NCBI GenBank assembly: GCA_021292165.1
Contig: JAHFWL010001011.1
Span: 1 to 64,000, forward strand
From: Shinisaurus crocodilurus
Taxonomy: Eukaryota > Chordata > Lepidosauria > Squamata > Shinisauridae
Length of the DNA stretch: 64,000 bases
Direction of reading: 5' to 3'
In this document: positions 53,270 to 63,067 of the stretch, piece by piece
Layout of the letters: each line of letters begins with the position of its first letter
Numbering within the stretch: the first letter of the stretch is position 1
Notes under the pieces: generated by a model
Told to the model about the DNA's origin: nothing
Database searches by the model: none
Seen by the model: the letters and a program-made list of their open reading frames with translations, nothing else
Program-made: the position numbers and the translations under genes

Positions 53270-54056
53270 GGGTTCAGACAACATGCTAACCCACACTCAA
53301 AGGTTGAGTATGGGATGAGTGTGGGTTGTTGAACTGTGGGTTGTTGTTGAAACGTGGGTTATCGTGTTGTCTGAACCCTACTGCGCTAACAAGCCATGGC
53401 GTGTTAATCACGAACAGTCCATGAAGAGAACCCATGGTTTGTTGTTGCATTGGGCCGGTTCGCACAACCCAAGCTGCGGGCGAGGGAGGCACCACGGGGC
53501 TGGCGTCTGCGGGGTCTGGCGGGGCACCGCAGACGACCTGTGCCCTGCGCGCGTGGGCAGACTCCGGTGGAGCCAGCGGTCCCCGCACCGCAGTGCAGGC
53601 CTCCCAGCGCTAGGGGGCGGGGGCCTGGGACGCCCAGAGGGGCCGTTTGGCCATACAGGGTGGAGCAGCGGCAGCTCCGGCCGCTCTGGGCTGCCGCCTC
53701 TGTGCGGACCCCGCAGGAGGGCCGCCCGCTGTTCGCACGGCAGGGTGGCCACGCGTGGTAGGGGCTTACCCCTCTACTGACCATGGTCACTTTGCGTGCA
53801 TCCCGCACGCGGCCCTCCCGCGGGGGCACCCCCGATCGGCATTCACACGACACGGGAACCACGGGGGACTTCTGCTTCCCCGCGGTTCCCGTGTCGTGTG
53901 AACAAGCCCATTGTGAACTGTGGGTTGTTCACCATGGTTTGTTATTTCAGCTGTGTTTGGACAACACGATAACCGGCATTTCAGCAACAACCCAGGGTTC
54001 AACGACAACCCACACTTAACCCTTGAGTGTGGGTTAGTGTGTTGTCTGAAGAACCC
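53270..54056. mobile_element. Palindromic element hosting a GC-rich element
   Basis: Opens gggttcagacaacatgctaa, closes tgtgttgtctgaagaaccc. Compared with the uninterrupted copy at 39410-39714, it is split at gttgttgcattg / cattgtgaactg by 456 bp of GC-rich sequence. Confidence 0.75.
53453..53908. mobile_element. GC-rich non-autonomous element, apparent 5-bp TSD
   Basis: Ends ggccggttcgcacaaccc and gtgtcgtgtgaacaagcc are inverted repeats. Flanks cattg (53448-53452) and cattg (53909-53913). The interior is CpG-rich (gtgccctgcgcgcgtgggca). A partial relative is at 18680-18960. Chance ORFs over 100 codons on both strands come from its composition. Confidence 0.72.
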
Positions 54057-54192
54057 AGTCAATCTCTCATGGATGCCACACATCTCTTCTTCTCCAGACA
54101 TTTTGAAGTGGGTGCTTTGCAGCATCCTTGTAGCACCATGTGTGTGTTTAAATAATAATATAAAAAAGAATGCCTGCAGCACAGGACCAAAA

Positions 54193-54425
54193 GAGAGCCA
54201 GTGTGGCGTAGTGGTGAGAGTGTTAGACTGGGACTCGGGAGATCCGGTTTTTAGTCCCATGAAACTCACTGGGTGACTTTGGGCCAGTCACTGACTCGCA
54301 GCCTAACCTACCTCACAGGGTTGTTGTAAGGATAAAATGGAGAGGCGGAGGAGGATTATGTAAGCCGCCTTGGGTTCCCTCAAGGAAAAAAAATGGGGTA
54401 TAAATATACTAATAAATAAATTTTT
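54193..54425 (+). mobile_element. Sauria-type SINE
   Basis: gccagtgtggcgtagtggtg (A box), a damaged B box (ggtttttagtccc with a short deletion), tgggtgactttgggccagtc, cctcacagggttgttgtaag, gccgccttgggttccctcaa and an (aaat) tail. Confidence 0.9.
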
Positions 54426-54426
54426 A

Positions 54427-54600
54427 AAAGGGGGGTGACCTTCCATTGATGCCAGTGGAGGCTTTTTTCTCTTTTTTAACCCCCGTGTGTGGGGAGGAAT
54501 TTCAAAAAGCAAATGGCTGGAGTGGTGGTGGAGGGTTAACTTAATTCCCCCTCCAGTTGTGTGGTGGTGGTCCCAATCCAAATGAGGACCACACACACTC
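54427..54600 (-). repeat. Interspersed repeat, inverted partner of 18360-18625
   Basis: gaccttccattgatgccagt, gtggggaggaatttcaaaaa and tggtcccaatccaaatgagg are the reverse complement of the copy at 18430-18620. It abuts the Sauria SINE tail. Confidence 0.55.
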
Positions 54601-54609
54601 ACTCTAGAG

Positions 54610-54749
54610 CATGGATCTCCAACCTTGGCTCCCCAGATGTTGCTGGACTACAGCTCCCAGAATCCCTTGCCATTACCCATGCTGGCTGGGTATGCTGGGA
54701 GCTGTAGGCCAGCCAGCAACATCTGGGGAGCCAAGGTTGGAGAGCCCTG
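54610..54749. mobile_element. Palindromic hAT MITE (family M3), perfect 8-bp TSD
   Basis: TSD ctctagag at 54602-54609 and 54750-54757. Arms: tctccaaccttggctcccca and tggggagccaaggttggaga are exact complements. Inner arms: ccagatgttgctggactaca and gtaggccagccagcaacatc. 140 bp. Confidence 0.9.
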
Positions 54750-55653
54750 CTCTAGAGTAAGAAAGCAAGAGAGATGTCAGCTACATGCTGCTACATAACT
54801 AACATAATGTGCAGTTTGACCCTGAAGCAGGGTGATTGCACAGTAAAAGCCTCATCTGGAAGCACCCTAAATCCCACTGTAATCCATGAGACTTCAGCTG
54901 TGGTTAACCAATGGTTTCAATGGAACTTGGTCATGAATACTAACTTTAGCTGGATGCTCTGGGTGCCGGTGTTTTACTATCCTCTAGCTACATCCCACGA
55001 GCATATTTAAGCTGCAATAGCTCTCTAAGGCTCTGTAGGCTATGATGAACTTCAGTGAGTCTACGTGCCTTTGTGCATCTTTTTCACAACACTGTATTTC
55101 TGTGAAACACTTCCAGAACCAGGGAATACAGCCCACTTTTCTTTTTGAAAACACTGAATTGCCTGCACCAGGAACAAGATCATGCCCTCCTCCTCCTCCT
55201 TTTTTAATAGTATTTGCCAATGCACACCTTTCGAGGCCTGAATCTGTGAATTATCATGCACTCTTTTTGGAAATCTCCACCCCTACCGGCACTATCATAG
55301 GATGAAACCAGCATAAGAGGTTCACTGTCATTGTACAAGATGCCCCCTCCCCAAATAAAGCATGAAATAAAATTGCACAAAGATTGCTACTATTCAAAGC
55401 GCCCCTATATGCACGTATGTGGACTCCTATGTGGACGGATAGATCTTCCATGACTCCAGTCCCTGCCTTCCAGGCATGTGTACTGTCACAAGCAGTTTAT
55501 TAAATCTGTGGGTGTAAGCTTGTGGCAACAGCCTCTTAAATGCAGTGTAGTTTTCATTACTGATGTTGTTTGCTAGTGACAACAGTCCAATCCTAGATGC
55601 CAGAGCAGATCGCATATTGGCGGGAAGGGGGGAGTTTACGAATAGTACAATCC

Positions 55654-55742
55654 TATGCATGTCTACTCAAAAGCAAGCCTTACTGAACTCAATTGGGCTT
55701 ACTCCCAGGACAGTGCGCACACACAATTGTGGCCTAAAACAG
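55654..55742. repeat. Short palindromic MITE
   Basis: tacaatcctatgcatgtcta, actgaactcaattgggctta and ctcccaggacagtg: a member of the family at 3143, 22480, 48985 and 61740. Confidence 0.6.
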
Positions 55743-55761
55743 CATTCCTCCCAGATTCATT

Positions 55762-55974
55762 GACCTGGTTCACACGTAAGGACAACCCACAGTACGGGTT
55801 GAGTATGGGTTGTTGTTGAATCATTGATCTTATGTATGTGCACCCTGCACTATGATTTAACTATGGGTTGTTAACTACGGACAACCCAGCAAGAGAACCC
55901 ATGGTTTGTGGTTGGGTTGTGAATAACCCATACCCAACCCATCCTCTGGGTTGTTGTTACGTGCAAACCAGGTG
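55762..55974. mobile_element. Palindromic element related to the gggttcagacaacac family
   Basis: Ends acctggttcacacgtaa and ttacgtgcaaaccaggt are inverted. Interior: gggttgagtatgggttgttg, ccatggtttgtggttgggtt, aacccatacccaacccat. Confidence 0.7.
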
Positions 55975-56965
55975 TTTAAATGAAAGACTGTCAGGGATTT
56001 CCCTTCCATCACTTGAACTAGAAGGGAAGTGTGTGGTTTTTAAAATTGATTTTTAATAGTTGTGTTTATACTAACTTAGCTATATTGTAAGCCACTTTTG
56101 TGAAGCTTTTTTGCCTTGAAAAGCAGGACAAAAAACCTGAATAAATAAAATACAGTAGTACACGGAAAGATCTCCAGTATTTAAAGAGAAAACAACTACG
56201 GAAGCTTGAGCGAGCCTCCCTGGCAATTGTCCACACTCCTTATGAAGCTCTGTCTCAAATTTTGGGAGCCATTCCTCTAGATATGTCAAGCTATTAACTT
56301 ATCAGGGCATCCTTGCATTCAGCTCAGCAGCAAGTGGCACTGTGTCCCTTTAGAGTTGTCTCTGCTCAGAGCTAATTGAGTAGATAAGGAGTCTCCCAAG
56401 TGTTCCTCCAGAGTCAAAATGGACTAGCCAGGGGCTAATCTACACTAGAGCCCCTTCCATTTATCAGGTAACACTGTCATAGTATTTCTGCAAATGCATC
56501 TGCTGCTGTAGGGGCACATACTAATGAATACAGTGCAATATCCACTGATTTGAACATGTGCATCAGACACAAATGCAATTGTGGGAGAAGTAGGAGGAGT
56601 TGGAAAGGTCACATGTGTTCTATCGTTTGTGTTTGTTGTGCAATCACAGGACACAAGCCTCTGAAATTGTGGGGGAATGACCTTCTGTTTACTTCTGTCT
56701 CTCTCTTTTTTAATTCATTGAGTTCATGCTCACCTGTGATAGTGCATAGGGGTGGAGACCTTCAAAAAGAGTGCATGGTAATTCACAGATTCAGCCCTTT
56801 AAAAAACAAAAAAATCAGGCAGCACATGATCTTGCTCCCGTTGCAGGAAAACATGTTGCCCGTGCTATGCCAAGCCACGCCACAAGTCACCTTCCTCACC
56901 CAGCCCTTGGAACAATGTAAGAGGTACATTGTGTCAGTCATAGATTCAGACCTCTGCAGGCCGCA

Positions 56966-57741
56966 TGTGGCGTAGTGGTGAGAGTGTTGGACTGGGACTC
57001 GGGAGATCCGGGTTCTATTCCCCGCTCAGCCATGAAACTCACTGGGTGACTTTGGGCCAGTCACTGATTCAGACTAACCTACCTCACAGGGTTGTTGTGA
57101 GGATCAAATGGAGAGGAGGAGCAGGGCCGGTGCTACCGCTAGGCAAACTAGGCGGTTGCCTAGGGCACGTGGCTGAAGAGGGCGCAGAAACGCTGCGCTC
57201 CTCTTTGCTGCCGCCGCCGCCGCCGGACCACCACCCCCACCGCCGGGCCGCCCCCCCCTCGCCGCCACCGCCACCGGGCCGCCTCGCCCGCCGCCGCCGG
57301 GCCGCCCCGCCGCTGCGCCACCAGCCCGCCACCACACCACCACCACCCACCACCTACCTTCGACGCGCTGCTTCCGGAGCCCCGCCCGCGCTGTTTTGGC
57401 GGGAGGAACCAGGGCAACAGGGCTTAAACAGCCCTGTTGCCCTGGTTTCCCCGGCCAGAAACAGAGTGTGGGGGTCCCGTCGCGTCACTTCCTCCTCCTC
57501 GGAGGAGGCGGCCAGGGCGAGGGGAAGGTAGGTGGCGGGGGTCCGGCGGCTGCGGGGGGGTGGTTTGCTCCGGAGCCCCCCCACGGCACGAGAGGGGGGC
57601 GCTAAATATAATATCGCCTAGGGCGCCAAACTGCCCTGCACCAGTCCTGAGGAGGAGGAGGATTATGTAAGCCGCCTTGGGTTCCTTGCAGGAAAAAAGG
57701 CAGGGTATAAATATAACAAATAAATAAATAAATACACACAC
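56966..57741 (+). mobile_element. Sauria-type SINE split by a hAT element
   Basis: 5' part 56966-57121 (tgtggcgtagtggtgagagt, gggttctattccccgctcag, cctcacagggttgttgtgag). 3' part 57650-57741 (aggaggaggaggattatgta, gccgccttgggttccttgca, (aaat) tail). The hAT at 57122-57649 sits exactly in the gaggaggagg of the SINE core. Confidence 0.92.
57122..57649 (+). mobile_element. GC-rich non-autonomous hAT (family M2), perfect 8-bp TSD, inside a SINE
   Basis: 528 bp. TSD aggaggag at 57114-57121 and 57650-57657. Ends cagggccggtgctaccgct and ctgcaccagtcctg. The interior includes a run of GCC/CCG triplets (57200-57320) and a near-perfect hairpin at 57391-57464. Uninterrupted frames up to 188 codons across it are compositional: Pro/Ala/Arg low complexity in every frame. 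Confidence 0.93.
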
Positions 57742-57987
57742 ACACCCGATCTTGCTCCCATTGCTGGCAAATTGAGGGCAGCCATGGAAGATACTTCCTC
57801 CTCACAGCGCCACTCCACCCACCCCACTGCCCCACAGAAGCCACTCCTACTCTGCCCAGAACAAAAGTTACAATACTGCAAGCTTAGCACACACCAAAAT
57901 ATATACTGCCGAAAAACACAAGATATATATTTAAAAAGTCATGATAAAACTGGTCTGACGAAATCTGAGAAATAATGGCTGAAATAG

Positions 57988-58152
57988 CATAGGATAGGAT
58001 CATAGAGTTGGAAGGGGCCTACAAAGCCATCGAGTCCAACCGCCTGCTCAATGCAGGAAACTAGAGGAGGGGTCTCCCATCCAAGTAATAACCAGGCCCG
58101 ACCCTGCTTAGCTTTCCACGCTCAGACAAGCTGAGCCAGCACGAGCCACAGG
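57988..58152 (-). mobile_element. 5S-rRNA-headed SINE with CR1-like tail
   Basis: Plus strand shows the reverse: gatcatagagttggaagggg, gtctcccatccaagtaataa, ccaggcccgaccctgcttag and ctttccacgctcagacaagc. The gcttagctttcc block is the complement of the 5S gaaagctaagc box. Confidence 0.9.
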
Positions 58153-58159
58153 AAAGTTT

Positions 58160-59400
58160 GAGTTGTATGCTGTGTGACAGTCCAGTGAGCCAGGCATTAC
58201 AATGCAGGTAAAAATCCTTTGTGTGGATTAGCTTCAAGTCTCAATTTTACTTCAGAACCCCCTAAAACAAGAACACACCCTGTCATTCTGTTATTTGGCT
58301 GTGCCACACCTGTGACAACTTTGGTTTGAGAATTATTTTAATCCTTTCAATTTATCTGTGCTCTGGAATATCTGTGTGTAAAAAAAAGGAAAAGCCAAGT
58401 GCTTTAAATCATTATTATTTTGCCTCTGTTTAGCATCATAACCAAGTAAATCTGAAATTCTCTGGCTAGAGAGAGAGAAAAGATATAGGATTCCTGGAAC
58501 TATCAATGTGGTTTGGTTGAAAGGTTTTCAACTTCATCTTCCTTTGGTTAGTAGATAAGGATCATGGGGATACCTGTCCTTGCTGTTCACGAAACAACAG
58601 TAAAGCTTTTGGAGAGAAGGTACACCAACTGATAGCAATAAATCAACACACAGTTGATGGTTCTTCCTTGATAAGTATCAAAAACATTCCTTTCAAAGGC
58701 CTAATGTTATGGAGACCCAAAAACATTTTAAAGGCTGTTTCAAATACCTTGCCTTGGGGAAATTATTTTCAGCTTCAGTGACAAAACAATTGACCTCTTA
58801 ATTCATGGTCCATGACTGCTGTGTTTTCTGGGAAAAGAAAAAGCATGTAACTGTGACCTAAAGTGAGCTTTTAACAAGCATGGGCTTCCATTAGGAAGAC
58901 AGAAAGGCATGCTTTTATTCTCTGGGGAACAGAGGAAGGAGTCTTTTGATGGCAGACACTGCAGCGCTAACAGCTTATTATCTGATGACAGCCAACTGAT
59001 TCATCATCTTCCCAGCACAAAATTCAAAGTAGCAGCATTTTGGAACAATACATTTCAAGATTCAATACATCCGTGGGGTGGGGTTCCCTCATTGCAGTGA
59101 TATAATTTTACATCTTTCTGCTTTGTATTGATAACTGCGTAGAGCATTTCCTGTATTCAATTAACAAAACAAAACAAAAACCCTTCTGGCTTAACATCTA
59201 TCATTCTATGTGGATGGTATTGGTTGCCAGTTGGTATTTGTAACATGGAATAGTAGCTTCAGTTGCATGATAGTTTCAGTTGCATAGACTCCATGTGCCT
59301 TTTCTAGTGAAACAGACAAATCTGGGACTTAGGTCCACCACTCTGCCACTAACAGCCATCCAGCTCCAAGGGAGTAGTGAAGCTGGAACTAGCCACAGCA
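58160..59400. other. Flank, no gene seen
   Basis: AT-rich with no recognised repeat and no coding homology. The 58909-59100 open frame shows no known domain. Confidence 0.45.
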
Positions 59401-59415
59401 TAGCATACCACACCA

Positions 59416-60120
59416 CAGGGGTCCCCCAACTTTTTGGACTTGTGGGCACATTTGGGAATTTGAGAAACTGCTGTGGGCACCACCACAAAATGCCTAATCA
59501 GTGTCGCTTTGGTGCCTATCTGTCAGATCTATGGATCTTAGGCGTCGTCTTACTAAGGTAAAACTTTTGTTTTGTGTCTATTGGACACCGCAATGTCTCT
59601 TTAATAAAGGATAATCTCATTCAGCTAATTGCTGGTGGTGCAATGCAGCTAATGCTTCTTTTAAACATGTTCTGGCAATGTCCAGTAGTTGCTTCTTTTT
59701 AGGAGGAGGTTATTACACAGATAAATTTTGTACTGAAACAGTCTTTAATATTCACTGATGTACACGCTCTTTTAAATTATTTACCTGCTTCATTGAAATT
59801 AACAAATGGAAGGGGAAATGGATTCTCTGCGCTCTTCGACAGCTAAAAGACTGATATTACAAAATTGGAGGGATAAACACTCACCTCTTGTAATGCAATG
59901 GATTGAGGACCTTATAATGCTTTCGTTATATGAATGGGTGACAAATAGACGCTGCCTTCAGATGGATACTGATTTGGATATTTGGTCCGCTTTTGCTGAA
60001 GTCTATGTATAATTGCTAGAAAGTTGTATGTATTTCATAGAAATCCATGTACATATATTAAAATTTAAAAAAAATTAAAAAGATTTTGTGTGCCCACGGG
60101 CACTATGTTGGGGACTCCTG
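59416..60120. mobile_element. hAT MITE split by a decayed L1 3' end
   Basis: Flanks ccacacca (59408-59415) and ccatacca (60121-60128) match at 7 of 8. Ends caggggtcccccaactttt and tatgttggggactcctg. gtgggcaccaccacaaaatg and attttgtgtgcccacggg are the inner arms. Between them, about 59500-60080, is an L1-like 3' part with an A-rich end; readable remnants include NMFWQCP. Many stops. Confidence 0.75.
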
Positions 60121-60212
60121 CCATACCATATCCATATATTGCCTAAATAACGTGTCTGTTAAGGGCACGGGCACGGCCAAAGCTATTGATTACTGGGGCT
60201 GGGTCATAGAAA

Positions 60213-60457
60213 CTGTGTGGCGTAGTGGTGAGAGTGTTGGACTGGGACTCGGGAGATCTGGGTTCTAGTCCCCGCTCGGCCATGAAACTTTGGGCCAGTC
60301 ACAGACTCTCAGCCTAACCTACCTCACAGGGTTGTTGTGAGGATAAAATGGAGAGGAGGAGGATTATGTAAGCCACCTTGGGTTCCCTGCAGGAAAAAAG
60401 GCGGGGCATAAATACAAATATAAATATAATAAATAAATAAATAAATAAATAGATAAA
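60213..60457 (+). mobile_element. Sauria-type SINE, near complete
   Basis: ctgtgtggcgtagtggtgag (A box), gggttctagtccccgctcgg (B box), cctcacagggttgttgtgag, gccaccttgggttccctgca, and a (taaa)n tail with a short internal deletion after catgaaac. Promoter boxes look intact. Confidence 0.92.
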
Positions 60458-61739
60458 AATAGAAAAGTACTACCTGGCTGCATCAAATGAGAGGACCATG
60501 TTTAGAAGAAACAATAACTAGAGCTAGAGGTTTTTCCGAGAATTTTATGATATGGTGGAACTGTATCAGGATCCACTGTATATGAGTTATGGAAGAGGGA
60601 GAGTTATAGAAATAGAGGAGGAAGATATTCAGAGTGGGGAGAAGGGGTGGGGAGGTTATAGGATATATTGAACACCAAAATTTGATGGAGGTCATTTGAT
60701 GTGATAGTTGTTGTCAAGTGTTTGCTGGATAAAAGATAAATTAAAAAACACACTACCTGAAACTTCCCAGTCCCACACACTAAAAAACATACACTACTTG
60801 ACGCTTTCCAAGGTCTTCTTATAGGATGTGGGTGTGTGTATCGTGTGAAGGAGTTATAGATCCTTACTGGAACCTCCAAGCAGTTGGAAGTTGGAACGTG
60901 CGATTCAGGCTCTGGCAGCCGCAGCCAAGATCAAAGCAGCAGGCCACCCCTCAGCCCTTCCCCACACCAGCACTTTTCATTGTGTGTGTGTGTGTGTTTT
61001 TAAAATTCCACTTCATTATAGGGTTTGGCTTCTTTACTCCCAAAGACAAAACAAAACAAAACACAGTAACCCATTATCGCCACTTGCAAATTAAAATTAA
61101 ATTGTACTTTTTGAATGAAGGCAGAGGGAGAATTTTGCAATATTGCTGCATTTCAAATATTTAAATTCACCCCTTTGGGACAGTTTACAGTGCATCCCAG
61201 CCCATCCACTTTACATGGGGTACAGCACAGGAGCCTTACGCTTGTACATGTTTCCACATCAGAGCAAGCCTTACTGTTAGTCAGAATGAGGTGGATTCCT
61301 CAGGAAGCTGATTTTGGATGTCATGAAAAGGCAGCAAACTGTTCATTATTTCATTTTTACTACTGTATTTTTTTTTTCTACAGAAGAGAAAAAGTTCTAC
61401 AGGATACGAACTTGTGGGATTTTCTGCCTCAGCTGCCAAAATAACTTGATCAGCCTTGGGTACTATGCACCATGACTGAGCGTGGGGGGGGGGCACCATT
61501 TTCTGCTCGGCCATGAAAAATGTGAAATGTTATCTGTAACCCAGAGCCCCTGTGCATGTGCTCTGTATATGCCATTTGTGTGAAGACCATTTATTTATTT
61601 ATTTTCCAGCTGTAGGCAGCATTCCTTCTCTCCCAAACTAGCACTCAATGTGCCATAGAACTATTAACAAAACAATATATAACAGCCATAAAACCATTGA
61701 TATTTTATCATCCCAATTACACTCATAAAAATAAATAAA

Positions 61740-61830
61740 TTAGGCTGCAATCCTATACCCACACCTGGGAGTAGAACTTATGTCTTCCACTTCTATTTCT
61801 TCTGAATAGACATTTATAGGATTGTACTGT
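61740..61830. repeat. Short palindromic MITE
   Basis: ggctgcaatcctatacccac and agacatttataggattgtac are the inverted ends of the short family. Confidence 0.6.
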
Positions 61831-62044
61831 TAATGAGCAATTGCTCTGGCTGCAAACCAAAATTAAATCTTGCAGGGAACTGTAAGTGACTAATTAAGGA
61901 TCAATTCAGAAATGTCACAGCCAGGCAAGTGAATAGGAAGAAACTAACCACAGGAGCAGAAGCTGCTTTAAAAGAAAGGGGCAAGGAGGAAGCTACTAAT
62001 TAAAGGGCCAGTGGCATAGAGACAGTGGGGCCTTTGCTGGAATA

Positions 62045-62361
62045 CAGGGGCAGGGGATTTCTTTCAGCCCAAGGGCCAAATTGAATGTCAGAAAAGCTCT
62101 TGGAGGCTGCATTCCAGTGGTGGGTGGGGACGAAGGCAAAAGAGGTAGGGACAAAAAATATCAGCATACTGTAGCTTAAAAGGTCTCGCTGCCAACAACT
62201 AAGCCTCGGGAGAGGCATTTCTGCCTTTTAGAATGGGGGAAAACTATCCAGATGACTGGTAGTTGGAGGAAAGTGGGAGAGGCCAGGAGATGGGGCTGGG
62301 GTCATCTGGGGACCCCAGGTGGGCTGGATTTGGCTCCCAGGCCTGAGGCTACCCAGCCCTG
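62045..62361 (+). mobile_element. hAT-like MITE (family M1)
   Basis: Flanks ctggaata and ctgtatta match at 6 of 8. Left end caggggcaggggatttcttt, right end gaggctacccagccctg. Landmarks cattccagtggtgggtgggg and aactaagcctcgggagaggc are present. Confidence 0.75.
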
Positions 62362-62369
62362 CTGTATTA

Positions 62370-63066
62370 GCACATACTTCTTTTTTATTATGTTTTTATT
62401 TATTTCTTTACAGAAACAATGGGCAGTATCCAACAATGTATTTCCGCCGCTGCAAATTATGTTGCAGTGGCATAAGGGACCTCTAGCACAACACCAGTAA
62501 TGTTCGCTGGTGTGACAGGATTCCGCTTATGTGATAAGCACAGAGACAGCCCCAGCCACCACCACCCTGAATGAAGGCGGATGCAGAACATACAAATCCA
62601 TTTAATTCAAGCAAAGGAACCAAATAAAGGAGCAACAGTGGGTGGGGTGGCAAAAAAATCCCCAAAGAAACCCATTGGACGGGGAATGAAAAATTTCCTG
62701 AGTACTTTTTCAGACATGCAATTCAGGAAATAGTTACACACTGTCCTAATCATATAACTATTTGCATGATTTGTACACAATGAGATTTCACGAATGGATT
62801 GATTGTTCCTGATTTTATTCCTGTTGTACTTCATCCAGAAACAATGGGCAAAAAAACAAACAAGCTGAAGGGAGGATTGATGAGTTGCGCTGACCCTGAT
62901 TATTAAAATATTTGGAATTTGGCTGAGAGTGAGGGGAAAGGTTGCTGTTCTCTAAAGGTTGGTTTTTTTTCAGAAAGACCATCTGCTTATTAAGTAACCG
63001 CATTTATTTTAGCAATCTGCCAGTGCAATTGACACACTGAAAACATAGCTTGGGTTCAGCAGCTAA
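62370..63066. other. Flank, no gene seen
   Basis: AT-rich. Around 62419 a gggcagtatccaac motif resembles the left end of the palindromic element at 29213-29495, but the right end is not found. No coding homology. Confidence 0.4.
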
Positions 63067-63067
63067 A

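Noticed and set aside
53319..53901. ORFs over 100 codons on both strands
   Set aside because: Part of a GC-rich inserted element with inverted ends; partial copy at 18680.
56965..57605. Open frames of 69-188 codons on both strands, Pro/Ala/Arg-rich
   Set aside because: They lie in the CpG-rich core of a hAT element bounded by an 8-bp TSD; open in most frames because of composition.
60213..60290. tRNA gene
   Set aside because: A and B boxes are present, but no cloverleaf with proper stems; it is the tRNA-like head of a Sauria SINE. Same for 3760, 16380, 31380, 54195, 56970, 20785 and 39262.
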